From positions 434,001 to 498,000 of the forward strand of contig OZ242366.1 of assembly GCA_965208945.1 (NCBI GenBank): a stretch of 64,000 nucleotides of DNA, given 5' to 3'. The stretch comes from JAPPLB01 sp965208945 (GTDB lineage: Bacteria; Acidobacteriota; Terriglobia; Bryobacterales; UBA6623). Under the pieces are notes generated by a model. It was not told where the DNA came from. It did no database searches and saw only the letters and a list, made by a program, of their open reading frames with translations. A program made the translations under genes and the position numbers. This document shows, piece after piece, positions 15,453-25,297 of this stretch (position 1 is the stretch's first letter; every line of letters starts with the position of its first letter).

Positions 15453-17909
15453 TTACTGTTGTCCAGCAGAAGACGCGGAGGGCCTCTCGCGTCTCGATGA
15501 GGCGGCCGCCGCTCGTGACACCTTACGTGAAACGACCTTCAGCTTGAACGGTTCGGCGGCGTAAGTCGGTCGGATCGGCGAGCGAGTCTCAACGGTACCG
15601 CTGACAGCGATCAACCGCTCGGTCGGTTCCACGTCGGGCAAGGCTTCGAGCACGAACTCCCGCCGTGTCTCCTCCTCGGTCACCAATACTCCGTTGAGCC
15701 CGACATCGGTGACTCGGACGCCGAACGGCAGATTCGTGATTGCGATGGGAACGCGGCCCCTGAATCCGTTATTGCGGGTGACTCGGACAGCAATCGTCGT
15801 CTTCGAGCCAGCCTCGAGCTCGACCTCAGGCGGCTCGACCTCGACGGCCAAATCGGCCGGCTCGGTAACCGCGATGTAGCGCAGCTTGTCGTCTGCATTG
15901 GCAACTCGTTCGATGCTCTTCCCCTGCAACTCGCTTCGACCGACTACGTGCAGCAGGACGGCATGTTCAAGATCTGCATCCGGATCGGCGAAGAGCGTCA
16001 GGACGGTAGAGCTTTCACCCGGAACAATGGTTTCCCTCGTGGCCCTGATGCCCGGCGGGAGATCGCGTACCTCGACCTCGATCGGGCCGTCGAAACCGTC
16101 GTAGCGCAGAGCCGTCACGGTGACGGTCGCGCCGCCGCCACGCGGGAGATTCGGGTTGGCAGGCGAGACGCTGAGCTGGAAGTCGGGAGAAGCTTCCCGC
16201 ACGATGAGGCGGTAGGCATAGTCCTCGCCCTGGTGTCCTCTCAGGTCTCGCAGGCGGATGAAGTAATCGCCGTCATCCGGAGCAGTGAAGCTCAGGCGGG
16301 AGTCCTTATCGTACCCGGGGCCGCCGTCGTCGTTTTGGTAGAAGAAGACCCGTTGCGGAAGTCCGTTCGGCTGCAACTTGGCGTCGGGCGCGTGCAGGCT
16401 TACCTTGTAGACGGCAGTACCGAGCGCTTGAGCTTCAGGAGTCGTGTTGAAGTAGCCGATGCGGCGGTTTCCAAGGTTGATGAAAACCGTGCCGTCGTCC
16501 GGACCGCGCGGCAAAGCACTGATGCGGAGAATTTCACTGCTGATCATGACGTAGTCGCCGACACGGAATCCCTTTTCCTGCGGTGAGTTGATACGCAGGC
16601 CGCTTTGGACAGAGTTGTGATCCCGCAACTCGATCTCTGTTCCGAGCTCGGCGCGAGCTTTGATTTGCGGAACCAGGTCGCCGTTACTGTCGAGGATTTC
16701 GAGAGTGGAATCAAGCGGCGAGCCAAGCCGGCGAGCTTCAACTTCGATCGTGTATTCCCTGCCCTTTTTTGCGCTGAAACGATAGTAATCTTCGTCCGGC
16801 GCCTGGTCTTGAGTGAAGCCGCTTACCTTTCCGTTGACGGTAACCGGTACATTGAGCGCCATCGCCGAATCGGGACTTGCGCCACGGTCATCCTCGGTGA
16901 CTTCCGAGTGTTTGCCGACAGCGATCTTCAACTCGTTGTGCGGAAAGCCGAGATCCAGGTCCGGGCGAATATCCTGTCGAGCCATCGCTCGATAGTCGGA
17001 CTTGCCATCAACCGTGATCGTCCGCCGATCGCCGAGATTGTAGCCCTGTAGGGTGAGCTGCGTGTTTTCGCCTGCAGGAACACCGAGTGGATGGACGCCC
17101 GTGAGATAAGGGTACGAGCCGATCTTGAGCCGATAGAAATGTCCCCGGCTTCCCCCGCGCTCGATGTCAGAGATCGCAACATAGTATTTTCCGCTGGAGG
17201 GGATGCGATAGGCGAGGACTGGCCCGCGGGCGGTGTCCGCGACAGAGCGCGAGGCAACGGTCGTCCCCTGCGCATTCATCAGATCGATTTTCCAACGCAG
17301 TTTCGAGCCTAGTTCAGCAGCGCTGATGTGGAACACGAATTCTTCTCCGGCCGGCGCCTCGAACGGCAGGTAGTCGACATCGCCGGGCTTGCGAAGAGTG
17401 CCGGTGACGATGGCCGGTGGGAAGATGTAGGCGTCTTGGAGGAGAACATCCTGGAGCGTATCGTTAGGTTCAATTTCCGGGCGGGCGCCATAGAAGGGCT
17501 CGACGCTGATCTTGCCGGTGTTGGTCGTGCCTTCCCTGGCAACGAGGCGGAAAGAATACAGGCCGAGCCTGGCTTCCGGGTCGACTTCCACTTCGATGGC
17601 GACTTCGTTGAGGGGAGGCGGGTCACCGCGGTTGACGGTGCTGGGGGCGCCGTTCGAACCGATGAAAGTGCCGACAAACTCACCGAGTGTGTTGACATGG
17701 AGGATCTTGCCTTGAACAGCCGGGTCGTCGAACAGGATTTCCCGCGCTCCGACAAGGTTGATACCTTCGATCTTCAGTTCAGTCATCAGGCCACGGGTAA
17801 CCGCCAGCGGCGACGTTTCCTGAATGGTGGGCGGGTTGGTGCGGGTATCAGCGATGAGGATCGCCGGCATGGCAACGAGCAGAGCCAGGTTCAGGAATCG
17901 TTTCATCAT
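15453..17909 (-). CDS. Secreted IPT/TIG and PPC-domain protein
   Basis: 818 residues. GGAGGA abuts the first of two ATGs, so 17906 may be the used start. A signal peptide (LNLALLVAMPAILIADT) is followed by an IPT/TIG-like Ig domain (TSPLAVTRGLMTELKIEGINLVGAREILF), then pre-peptidase C-terminal (PPC) domains with the typical EPNDTLQDVL, GDVDYLPFEAPAGEEFVF and DEDYYRFSAKKGREYTIEVEA strands. Further Ig-like beta domains lie near the C-terminus. Such proteins sit with DUF1501/DUF1549 genes in Planctomycetota and Acidobacteriota; the role is unknown, presumably binding at the cell surface. Last gene of a four-gene operon. Confidence 0.85.
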   Translation of the reverse strand: MMKRFLNLALLVAMPAILIADTRTNPPTIQETSPLAVTRGLMTELKIEGINLVGAREILFDDPAVQGKILHVNTLGEFVGTFIGSNGAPSTVNRGDPPPLNEVAIEVEVDPEARLGLYSFRLVAREGTTNTGKISVEPFYGARPEIEPNDTLQDVLLQDAYIFPPAIVTGTLRKPGDVDYLPFEAPAGEEFVFHISAAELGSKLRWKIDLMNAQGTTVASRSVADTARGPVLAYRIPSSGKYYVAISDIERGGSRGHFYRLKIGSYPYLTGVHPLGVPAGENTQLTLQGYNLGDRRTITVDGKSDYRAMARQDIRPDLDLGFPHNELKIAVGKHSEVTEDDRGASPDSAMALNVPVTVNGKVSGFTQDQAPDEDYYRFSAKKGREYTIEVEARRLGSPLDSTLEILDSNGDLVPQIKARAELGTEIELRDHNSVQSGLRINSPQEKGFRVGDYVMISSEILRISALPRGPDDGTVFINLGNRRIGYFNTTPEAQALGTAVYKVSLHAPDAKLQPNGLPQRVFFYQNDDGGPGYDKDSRLSFTAPDDGDYFIRLRDLRGHQGEDYAYRLIVREASPDFQLSVSPANPNLPRGGGATVTVTALRYDGFDGPIEVEVRDLPPGIRATRETIVPGESSTVLTLFADPDADLEHAVLLHVVGRSELQGKSIERVANADDKLRYIAVTEPADLAVEVEPPEVELEAGSKTTIAVRVTRNNGFRGRVPIAITNLPFGVRVTDVGLNGVLVTEEETRREFVLEALPDVEPTERLIAVSGTVETRSPIRPTYAAEPFKLKVVSRKVSRAAAASSRRERPSASSAGQQ

Positions 17910-17925
17910 TCCTCCGGGTAGCTTG

Positions 17926-19260
17926 TCATCGGCGCGCGAGATGTGACGGGCCGGCCGCGCGCTCCCATTTCTTGGTTGGCTGCAACAAAACTGTGTCGTA
18001 AGCAGTCAGCGAGCCGTCGTAGCGACCCACTACGAAACTCTTTCCATCAGGGTGAAAGGCCAGGGCCTGTCCCCAATCGGATTGATCGACGAGGACGCCC
18101 TTTTCGTTCAGGGTCGCAGTGTCCCAGACTTTCAGGGATCGATCCGATGACGATGACACGATCGTCGAGCCATCAGGCGAAAAGGCGATCTTGAGGATCG
18201 CGGCTTCGTGCCCCGTCATTGCCTTCACCAATTCAGCGGCGGTGTTCTCGTCGTTGGCAATGCGCCAGACGCGGATCGTCTTATCGGCGCCGGCGGCGGC
18301 GAGCCGGCGACCGTCCGGATGGAAGGCTACGGTCAAGACGCCGGCCAGGGGCTCGCTGAGCGTGAGGCTCGGCTTGCCGGTCTCGAGGTTCCAAAGCTTG
18401 ACCGAGCGGTCGGCGCCGCCTGACACGAGCTGACCGGGTTCGTTGCCGAAATCGACGGCATAGACGGCATCGACATGGTCCTTCAACGTGCGGATATGCT
18501 CGCCCGTGTCGGCGCTCCACAGTTCGATCATGCGGTCATAGCTGGCGGTGACGATCTGATTGCCATCGGGCGAGAAGTCGACCGAGTAGATACAGTCTTT
18601 GTGGGCATTGATGGTGTGACGGAGTTCTCCGGTCTCGATGTCCCACACTTTGACTTCACCGGACTGCGCGGGGGCGCCGCCGGCGGCGGCGAGCATCCTG
18701 CCGGAGGGTGAAAAGGCCAGAGCGCGGACGAGGTCGGCGTGGCCATCAAGCGTCCGCGTAACGTTGCCGCTTGCGGTGTCCGTGATCCGAACCTGCCGAT
18801 ACGAAGCGACCGCCAATGCGGCGCCATCCCGGGAAAACGCCAGGGCGCTGACGGGAGAAGGTACTGCACGGCGGCTTTCAATGGCGGGAAGCGCTGTCGT
18901 AACGCCTCCAGACACCTCTTCGCCTATCGCACCGGCATCGATCCATGCCTTGATGACAGCGATGTTGTGGGGCGGGAGTTCGCCGCCGAACGGCATCTTC
19001 GGTTGAACTCGTCCTTCGAGCATGCGGACCAGCAAGCTTGACTCCGCATCACCGGCGGTAATCGCGGGGCCGCTCTTGCCGCCCAGCATCAACCCGTCGT
19101 AGCTCTCCATCACGAGTTGTCCCATCTTTGTCTGGTCGCTGTGGCAGGCGAGGCAGTTGTCACGAATGATGGGGAAGACGTCGCTGCGGAAGGAAGGTTC
19201 CGCGCACAGAGGAAGAGCCAGGAGATTGATCGCAAGAGCAACGCGGCGGAGCGTGGTCAT
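17926..19260 (-). CDS. Secreted WD40-repeat protein with N-terminal cytochrome c-like domain
   Basis: 444 residues from ATG 19260, chosen because MTTLRRVALAINLLALPLCAE is a good signal peptide; a GTG at 19287 is also possible. Residues about 25-110 hold a planctomycete-type cytochrome c domain (FPIIRDNCLACHSDQTKMG; one CxxCH haem site, with a Met ligand probably in MPFGGELP). The remainder is about seven WD40 blades (ALAFSRDGAALAVAS, VKVWDIETGELRHTI, IELWSADTGEHIRTL, VKLWNLETGKPSLTL, IRVWRIAND, LKVWDTATLNEKG). It is probably a periplasmic electron-transfer or scaffold partner of the DUF1549/1553 protein encoded 32 bp upstream. Confidence 0.87.
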   Translation of the reverse strand: MTTLRRVALAINLLALPLCAEPSFRSDVFPIIRDNCLACHSDQTKMGQLVMESYDGLMLGGKSGPAITAGDAESSLLVRMLEGRVQPKMPFGGELPPHNIAVIKAWIDAGAIGEEVSGGVTTALPAIESRRAVPSPVSALAFSRDGAALAVASYRQVRITDTASGNVTRTLDGHADLVRALAFSPSGRMLAAAGGAPAQSGEVKVWDIETGELRHTINAHKDCIYSVDFSPDGNQIVTASYDRMIELWSADTGEHIRTLKDHVDAVYAVDFGNEPGQLVSGGADRSVKLWNLETGKPSLTLSEPLAGVLTVAFHPDGRRLAAAGADKTIRVWRIANDENTAAELVKAMTGHEAAILKIAFSPDGSTIVSSSSDRSLKVWDTATLNEKGVLVDQSDWGQALAFHPDGKSFVVGRYDGSLTAYDTVLLQPTKKWERAAGPSHLARR

Positions 19261-19291
19261 GTTGTCGTGTTGTCGCTCCTGATGCACTCCA

Positions 19292-21742
19292 TCAGTGGTT
19301 GAACAGAAACTCCTTGCCGGTGAGCATCGCCCACATCAGATCTTCCAATGGTTTGCGGCGCGGGTCGCGCTCCAACGGATCGGCTCTCGTTGCTTGCTCC
19401 GCTTCGTCGAGGACGCGCACCAGGGCATCCTTCTCCTGCTTTGTCGGGTAGCGGCTCAAAGCCGACAAGTAGAGATGATCGAGAATCTTCGCGTTCGAGA
19501 GTCCCAACTTGAGGAACATCTCGATCGCCCCCTCTTCATCGCGCAGCATGTTGTTGAGCGTGTCGCCGTTGATGACGTGGAGCGCCTGCTTGATTGTCGG
19601 GGCATGTTCGCGCTCGGCGGCATCGACATTGACACGCGGCGGACGCCCGAACACCGTCAGGAAGAACGAATTCACCTGGGTGTCCGGCAGTTGGATCGCA
19701 TGTGTGCCCTCGGGATAGCCGCTGAAGCGTGTCGGCACACGAGTGACTTGGCTCACGGCATCGAGCACCACCTCAGCCGGCAGCCTGCGCACGATGTAAC
19801 GCGAATAGTAGACCTCATCGTCGGCGTTCGTCGCGTTCGACTTCGACGAGCGCTGATAGGTCGCGGACAGCATGATGCGGCGGACGAGATGTTTCACATC
19901 GAAGTTATGTTCGATGAAGTCCTTCGTCAGGGCGGTCAGGAGCTTTTCGTTGCTGGCCGGATTCGTTGCGCGCATGTCGTCGACCGGATCGACGATTCCG
20001 CGACCCAAGAAGTTCGCCCAGATCTTGTTGACGACTGCGCGGGCGAAGTAAGGGTTCTCAGCCGAGGTGAGCCATTCGGCCAAGTGCTGACGGCGGTCTT
20101 TCAAGCTGTCGAGGGCCAGTTCCTCACCGTCGAGCGGACGAGGCGGGAGAGGCTTGCCGAGCTTGGGGTGATTGATGTCGCCCGAGGGACTGCGGTACAC
20201 GACCACGTCTCCCTCACCCGTGCCGTTCTTCTGAGCAACACGCGAAACGAGATTCGCGAACTGGTAGTAGTCCTTCTGCGTCCACTTCTCGAGCGGATGG
20301 TTGTGACACCGGGCACAGGTAATACGAAGACCAAGAAAAGCCTGCGTGACGTTCTCGGCCAACTCGATCGTATTGCGGTGAAGCTGATAGTAGTTCAGTT
20401 CGCCCTTGACGCGGCTGTTGCCGGTGGAAGTGAGGACTTGCCGGACAAAGCGATCCCACGGCGTGTTCTTCGCGACACTGTCACGGACCCAGCGATAGTA
20501 CGACCACATGGCGCGGTTGCCGAGATCGCGGCTCGAGACAAGAAGCAGGTCCGACCATTTGTAAGCCCAGTAGTCGACGAACTCTTCACTTTCGAGGATG
20601 GCGTCAACCAGGCGTCGGCGTTTGTCAGGCGACGGGTCGGCGGTGAAGCGCTCGACTTCGGCCGGACCCGGAAGCGCACCCATGGCGTCAAGGTAGGCTC
20701 GCCGCAGGAAAGCCGAGTCGCCGACGGGTTCGGAGGGCGCAATGCGCAGGGCCCGGAGTTTCTCGATGACGAGGTCGTCGATGTAGTTGTTGCGGGGTGT
20801 TTCGGTGTAGACATTCGGGGCGATTTCGTGGTCGAAGGGGATGCCGAAGCGGGCGAATTTGACCTTGCTCGAATACCAGACGGTGATGGCGGCTTCGCCG
20901 GGACCCTGCATCTTGACACGGCCCAGGTCGTCAACGGTGGCGACTCCGGAGTTCGTGCTCGAGAATTTCGCCCAGCGGGTGACGTCGCGGCGCGAGCCGT
21001 CGCTGTAGACGGCTTGGACGATAACTTGTTGCTCGGCGTCAGTCTGAAGCCACGCCTGCTCGGGGGAAATGCGAAGGTCGATGATCCGGACTTCGTCTTC
21101 GGACGGAGCGAGGGCGCCATTGGCAATCCACCCGGCAATGATGCGGAAGTCGGGCGAGTCGACAGCAAAGCGTCTGCCGCCTTGGTGCGGAATCGTCAAC
21201 GTGGGCTTGAGAAGTAAAAGGCTCTTCGAAGGGTCCCAGCGGGCTACACGGCGTCCGACAGCGTCGCGGGTGAGGACGGCGTGGTCGAATTCCGGGTCAT
21301 AGCCGCGGAGGCTGAGCTTGAAACCGTTCTTGCCGGCTTCCGAACCGTGGCATGCGCCCGAGTTGCAGCCGGCTTTCGTGAGGACCGGTTGGACGTCGTT
21401 GAGGAAGCTCGGAACGAAGGGCGCCTGGTAGTTTTCGACCGTGATTTCGACAGACGCGGAGACGCCTGCCACCTCAGCCTTCAGCCGCGTACGGCCGTTG
21501 GCGAGCGGGCGGAGAACACCGTTGTCCATGTTGACGACCTTCGGGTTCGAAGCCTCGAAGGCGGCGTTGGCGGTGAGGTCGCGTTCGGACCCGTCGGCGA
21601 ATCGCCCCTGAACGATGAGCCGGTGGCTTGACTGCGGTCCGGAAAGGGTGACGCCGCCGGGGAGGATCTCAATGGACTGCGGCGATTGCGCCACGCACGG
21701 CGAGATCAGGAGGAACGCCGCTAGCAGTGCTTTCCGGATCAT
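19292..21742 (-). CDS. DUF1549/DUF1553 protein with Ig-like and cytochrome-type motifs
   Basis: 816 residues from ATG 21742, where a signal peptide begins (MIRKALLAAFLLISPCVAQ). Residues about 25-110 are a Big_2-like Ig domain (GGVTLSGPQSSHRLIVQGRF). Then come a CxxCH motif (CNSGACHGSEAGKNGF), a second Ig-like domain, DUF1549 with a second CxxCH (CARCHNHPLEKWTQ) and DUF1553 (RAVVNKIWANFLGRGIVDPVDDMR). This module is widespread in Planctomycetota and some Acidobacteriota beside DUF1501 proteins. A role in polysaccharide or sulfated-sugar breakdown has been suggested but not shown. Confidence 0.9.
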   Translation of the reverse strand: MIRKALLAAFLLISPCVAQSPQSIEILPGGVTLSGPQSSHRLIVQGRFADGSERDLTANAAFEASNPKVVNMDNGVLRPLANGRTRLKAEVAGVSASVEITVENYQAPFVPSFLNDVQPVLTKAGCNSGACHGSEAGKNGFKLSLRGYDPEFDHAVLTRDAVGRRVARWDPSKSLLLLKPTLTIPHQGGRRFAVDSPDFRIIAGWIANGALAPSEDEVRIIDLRISPEQAWLQTDAEQQVIVQAVYSDGSRRDVTRWAKFSSTNSGVATVDDLGRVKMQGPGEAAITVWYSSKVKFARFGIPFDHEIAPNVYTETPRNNYIDDLVIEKLRALRIAPSEPVGDSAFLRRAYLDAMGALPGPAEVERFTADPSPDKRRRLVDAILESEEFVDYWAYKWSDLLLVSSRDLGNRAMWSYYRWVRDSVAKNTPWDRFVRQVLTSTGNSRVKGELNYYQLHRNTIELAENVTQAFLGLRITCARCHNHPLEKWTQKDYYQFANLVSRVAQKNGTGEGDVVVYRSPSGDINHPKLGKPLPPRPLDGEELALDSLKDRRQHLAEWLTSAENPYFARAVVNKIWANFLGRGIVDPVDDMRATNPASNEKLLTALTKDFIEHNFDVKHLVRRIMLSATYQRSSKSNATNADDEVYYSRYIVRRLPAEVVLDAVSQVTRVPTRFSGYPEGTHAIQLPDTQVNSFFLTVFGRPPRVNVDAAEREHAPTIKQALHVINGDTLNNMLRDEEGAIEMFLKLGLSNAKILDHLYLSALSRYPTKQEKDALVRVLDEAEQATRADPLERDPRRKPLEDLMWAMLTGKEFLFNH

Positions 21743-21795
21743 TGTCTGCGGGGCTGCGAGAACTCGGGCACGTTGCGCCACGGCTCACGCATCAG

Positions 21796-23175
21796 CTATG
21801 TGAACAGCTCCATGATCGGCTCGACACCGTGATCGACCACGCGGATCGGCCGGCTCTGCGGACCGGGCAACTCGGTTTCCAAGTCGATGCCGAGACCGTG
21901 ATACACGGTGGCCGTCACTTCGGCCGGAGTCGTCGGGCGGCTCTTCGGCGCGCCGCCGATGTCGTCGGACTCACCCACAACACGTCCGCCCTGAATGCCG
22001 CCCCCGGCCATCACGACCGGCCAGCAAGCAGGCCAATGGTCTCGCCCGCCGGCCGGGTTGATCTTCGGCGTGCGGCCAAACTCGCCGGTTGCGACGATCA
22101 TCGTGTTGTCGAGCAAGCCCGTCCGGGAAAGGTCCTCGACAAGCGACGTGAACCCGTTGTCGAACATCGGTCCGACAAGATTGCTGTAGCAGTCGATCGG
22201 GCTGAACGGGCTGGAGCCGTGAATGTCCCAGGTGATCTCGTCAAAGACCGTTTCGAACATATTGACCGTTACGAAGCGAACGCCGGCTTCAACAAGGCGT
22301 TTCGCCATCAGGCAGCTTTGACCAAAACGGTTCCAGCCGTAGCGCTTGCGCGTGCCGTCGGACTCCTGAGTCAGATCGAACGCGGCGCGGGCCTTTTTCG
22401 AGGACATCAGCGTGTAGGCCTGATGGAAGGTCGTATCGAGGAGCTTCGCGTCGGGAACTTCCTCGAAGTGTTTCACGGCGTCGTCGATCATGTCACGCCA
22501 CTTGCGGCGACGTTTGATGCGCACTGCCGAGATGTAGTCGGGCGGCAGCATGTCGGGCACTTCGAAATTCGGCTCCGAGGGGTCGGCGTTGAGCACGAAC
22601 GGGTCGTGCGCCTTGCCGAGATAACCCGCATCCTGGCCGTGCGGCATGTTGCCGCCAGTGTTGCCGATGGGCCGCGGCAGCAGGACGTGCGGCGGCACGT
22701 CTCCTTTGGGTCCGCGCAGCTTGCCGAGCACCGAACCCATGTGGGGATGGTTGAGCCCGCCCTGGAAGAGCCGCCCGGTCTGCATCATCTGATGGCCGGT
22801 GTCATGAACGGCGGCGGCAGTGTGATAGAGCGTCCGCACCAGCGACCACTTGTCGGCGTGCCGCGCCATGCGGGGGAAGATTTCGGAAATCTCGATGCCG
22901 GAAACGTTCGTCTTAATCGGCTTGTACGGGCCGCGAATTTCCGACGGAGCGTTGGGCTTCATGTCCCAGGTATCGAGCTGGCTCGGTCCACCAACGAGGA
23001 AGAGCATGATCACGTTGATGTCGCTCTTGTCGTCGTGGACGGCGCCCTGCGCTTTGAGCGACAGGAAGTCGGTCAGACCGAGGCCCAACATGCCGGCCGA
23101 ACCGGCGTGCAGGAAATCGCGGCGGCGGAGGCCGTCACAGAAGCTGACGGCTTTGTGGTGATCGAGTCGAAACAC
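21796..23175 (-). CDS. DUF1501 (sulfatase-like fold) protein, Tat-exported
   Basis: 459 residues from GTG 23175, confirmed by GGAGG 7 bp upstream. The N-terminus has a twin-arginine signal (RRRDFLHAGSAGMLGLGL). The DUF1501 fold is related to alkaline phosphatase/sulfatase: MLFLVGGPSQLDTWDMKP, ATGEFGRTPKINPAGGRDHWP and VTATVYHGLGID are typical blocks. It is the first gene of the operon leading to 21742, 19260 and 17909. Element A copy 6 ends only 22 bp upstream of the start codon, so the operon promoter must lie inside or beyond that repeat. Confidence 0.9.
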   Translation of the reverse strand: MFRLDHHKAVSFCDGLRRRDFLHAGSAGMLGLGLTDFLSLKAQGAVHDDKSDINVIMLFLVGGPSQLDTWDMKPNAPSEIRGPYKPIKTNVSGIEISEIFPRMARHADKWSLVRTLYHTAAAVHDTGHQMMQTGRLFQGGLNHPHMGSVLGKLRGPKGDVPPHVLLPRPIGNTGGNMPHGQDAGYLGKAHDPFVLNADPSEPNFEVPDMLPPDYISAVRIKRRRKWRDMIDDAVKHFEEVPDAKLLDTTFHQAYTLMSSKKARAAFDLTQESDGTRKRYGWNRFGQSCLMAKRLVEAGVRFVTVNMFETVFDEITWDIHGSSPFSPIDCYSNLVGPMFDNGFTSLVEDLSRTGLLDNTMIVATGEFGRTPKINPAGGRDHWPACWPVVMAGGGIQGGRVVGESDDIGGAPKSRPTTPAEVTATVYHGLGIDLETELPGPQSRPIRVVDHGVEPIMELFT

Positions 23176-23196
23176 GGCTAAACCTCCGGGCGTGAA

Positions 23197-23384
23197 CTAG
23201 CCTGCATTTCTCACCACCCGACGGTCGAAGCACACGATACGACCGCCAGGACTTCGTTGCGCTTGCTTGCCTTGCTCAACGTACGGTTCAACAAGTACGC
23301 CTGCGCGCGCCAAGCGGCTCGCGCCTCGTCCTAGCGGCCCTCTCACGCACTTCGCCTCGCCGCGTGGTGAGACATGCAGGCCAG
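23197..23384 (+). repeat. Element A, complete (copy 6)
   Basis: Starts CTAGCCTGCATTTCTCACC and ends GACATGCAGGCCAG. The central hairpin has a small insertion (GTTCAACAAGTACG). It lies immediately upstream of the DUF1501 operon. Confidence 0.93.
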
Positions 23385-24977
23385 ATACACATACCCCTCA
23401 TGGCTGCTGTACGCCCATTGTACTCCGAGGGCAGAATACCCGCAACGGAAACGGCTCTTGTGTCAGCGGAATATAGAACGTTCCTCTTTCTCAGCATGGG
23501 TTCCTTTGGCGTTCGCCGTGAGGCCAACCGTGAAAGGCGGAAGGAGCGGGGACACTGGTTCAGGGGCAATATGCCGCTCCATGCCGCTCCATGCCGCTCC
23601 ACCCGCACCACAACAGCCGCTCCAGCCGCGCCACAGCCGCTCCACAGCGCACAGGCAAGCAGTGACTGGGCGGCAGGCGCGGTGCGGTGGTCCGGGCGGC
23701 GGTTTCCGGTTGCGCGTCCCTTGCGCACCCACGGCGTATCGAACGACCGTAAAGGCCATGCTTCGGGAAAAGCCGTGATGCGTGTCTGAAAAAACCCGTG
23801 TCTCGTGTTTCGTGTTTCGTGACCCCAAAACACGAGGCAGGCGGTACGGCCGGCCGTCTTGACCGTGTTGCGCCGGTTTGCCGTGGTCGATGTGGAAAGG
23901 CCTGATTTGTGTCTCGTGACCCGCCCGGACTTCTCATTGCCGCTTGGTGAGACATGCAGGCCAGGACCGTTGCGCGGCAAGGCGATACATCCATGAAGCC
24001 GATGTCCAGGATGCCGGCAATCCGCGGGGGCACTTGATGCGCGGGGGGGGGTACCTGGGAAATGCCGGGAAATCGTGGGAAATCCTGGGAAATGGTGGGA
24101 AATCGCTGCAGGGAACATGATCGAAAAAGACGTGTTTCGTGAAAAGCATAAAGGCCGTGATTCGTGTCTCGTGTTTCGTGTTTCGTGAAAACCTCGGAAT
24201 TCGCGCTGGCTTACACCGCGCGCCAAGCAATAGCCGTGTCTCGGGTCTCGGGTCTCGTGTTGCGTGAAAACCCGAAAGGCCCTGTTGCTGGTGCGATGGT
24301 ACGCGGACAGTCGCTCGGGGCGCCCCATGCCGCCCATGCCGCACCATAGCCGCCCCATGCCGCGCCGCAACGCGCAGGAAAGCAGCGATCGGGCGGCTCT
24401 TCTGTCCCCACCCGACTTGTCCCCGACGGGCGCGGATGGGTTTTTCGTTCCCAACAACGGCGTCATCACTCTCAACCTAAACCGTCCCCCGACCGAAAAA
24501 AAGACTGAAGCCCTTCAGTACCAAGAGGCAACGATTCGACAAAGCCGTGTTTCGTGTCTCGTGAAAACCGTTGGCCGCGGCTTGGGGTTGCTCTACCGAG
24601 AAACGCCAGCGGCCCGGTTAACCCTTTTCTTTGCTTGCGTTTGCGCCACGGATCCGGCATCACGGGACCTGAGAAACGGCTCTTCTCTCCTGATGCCATG
24701 CATACCGGAGCGGAAAAAACAAGACTGAAGGGCTTCATTACCAACAGGCACCAAACGAGCCACGGGAAAGGCCGTGATTCGTGTTTCGAAAAAAAGCCGT
24801 GATTCGTGTCTCGTGTCTCGTGAAAACCCGTTGGTCGCGGCTTGGGTTGCTCTACCGGGAAACGCCTCCGTGCCGGTGGACATTTCTTTCGTTGGCGCCA
24901 CGGATCAGGCTTCACTGGACATGAGAAACCGCTCTTCCCTGCTCATGCCAGGCAGGCCGGGACGGGGAAAAGAAGAC
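23385..24977. repeat. Gene-free region of nested short repeats
   Basis: About 1.6 kb between two complete element A copies. It contains three perfect ATGCCGCTCC units at 23571-23600, five 10-bp GGGAAATNNN units at 24057-24106, a second CATGCCGC-rich stretch at 24325-24370, a right-end fragment of element A at about 23925-23962, and heptamer TCGTGNY arrays at about 23760-23822, 24125-24195, 24232-24270, 24540-24565 and 24770-24830. The long frames here translate to HETR/HESR repeats and are not genes. Confidence 0.8.
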
Positions 24978-25185
24978 CTAGCCTGCATTTCTCACCACCC
25001 GACGGTCGAAGCACACGATACGAGCACCAGGACTTCGTTGCGCTTGCTTGCCGTGCTCAACGTACTGTTCCAGTACGCCTGCGCGCGCCAAGCGGATCGC
25101 GCCTTTTTCCTTCGCCCGGCTTGCGCCTCGTCCTGACGGCCCTCTCACCCACTTCGCCTCGCCGCGTGGTGAGACATGCAGGCCA
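24978..25185 (+). repeat. Element A, extended variant (copy 7)
   Basis: Complete, about 208 bp, with extra bases (TTTTTCCTTCGCCCGGC) between the central hairpin and the right arm, the same block seen in variant copies 5 and 11. The right end reads GACATGCAGGCCAA. Confidence 0.9.
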
Positions 25186-25297
25186 AGGGCTTCAGCACCA
25201 AAAGCCGAAGGGGAACGTTTTGTTTTTGTCGCCAGGGGAACATCTCCCATTGCGCGGACTCGGAAGCGGCTATTCTCTCCCAGGATCTGCTACAACC

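Noticed and set aside
19295..21217. A 640-codon plus-strand open frame
   Set aside because: It is antisense to the DUF1549/DUF1553 gene, whose domains and motifs are clear; its own translation shows no fold or family and arises from high GC.
24057..24106. Regular 10-bp repeats, possible CRISPR array
   Set aside because: Units are tandem without spacers and too short for CRISPR repeats; no cas genes are present.
23288..24475. Open frames of 120-395 codons rich in HETR/HESR repeats
   Set aside because: They translate the heptamer TCGTGNY arrays and element A; different frames of the same DNA are equally open, and no start site is supported.
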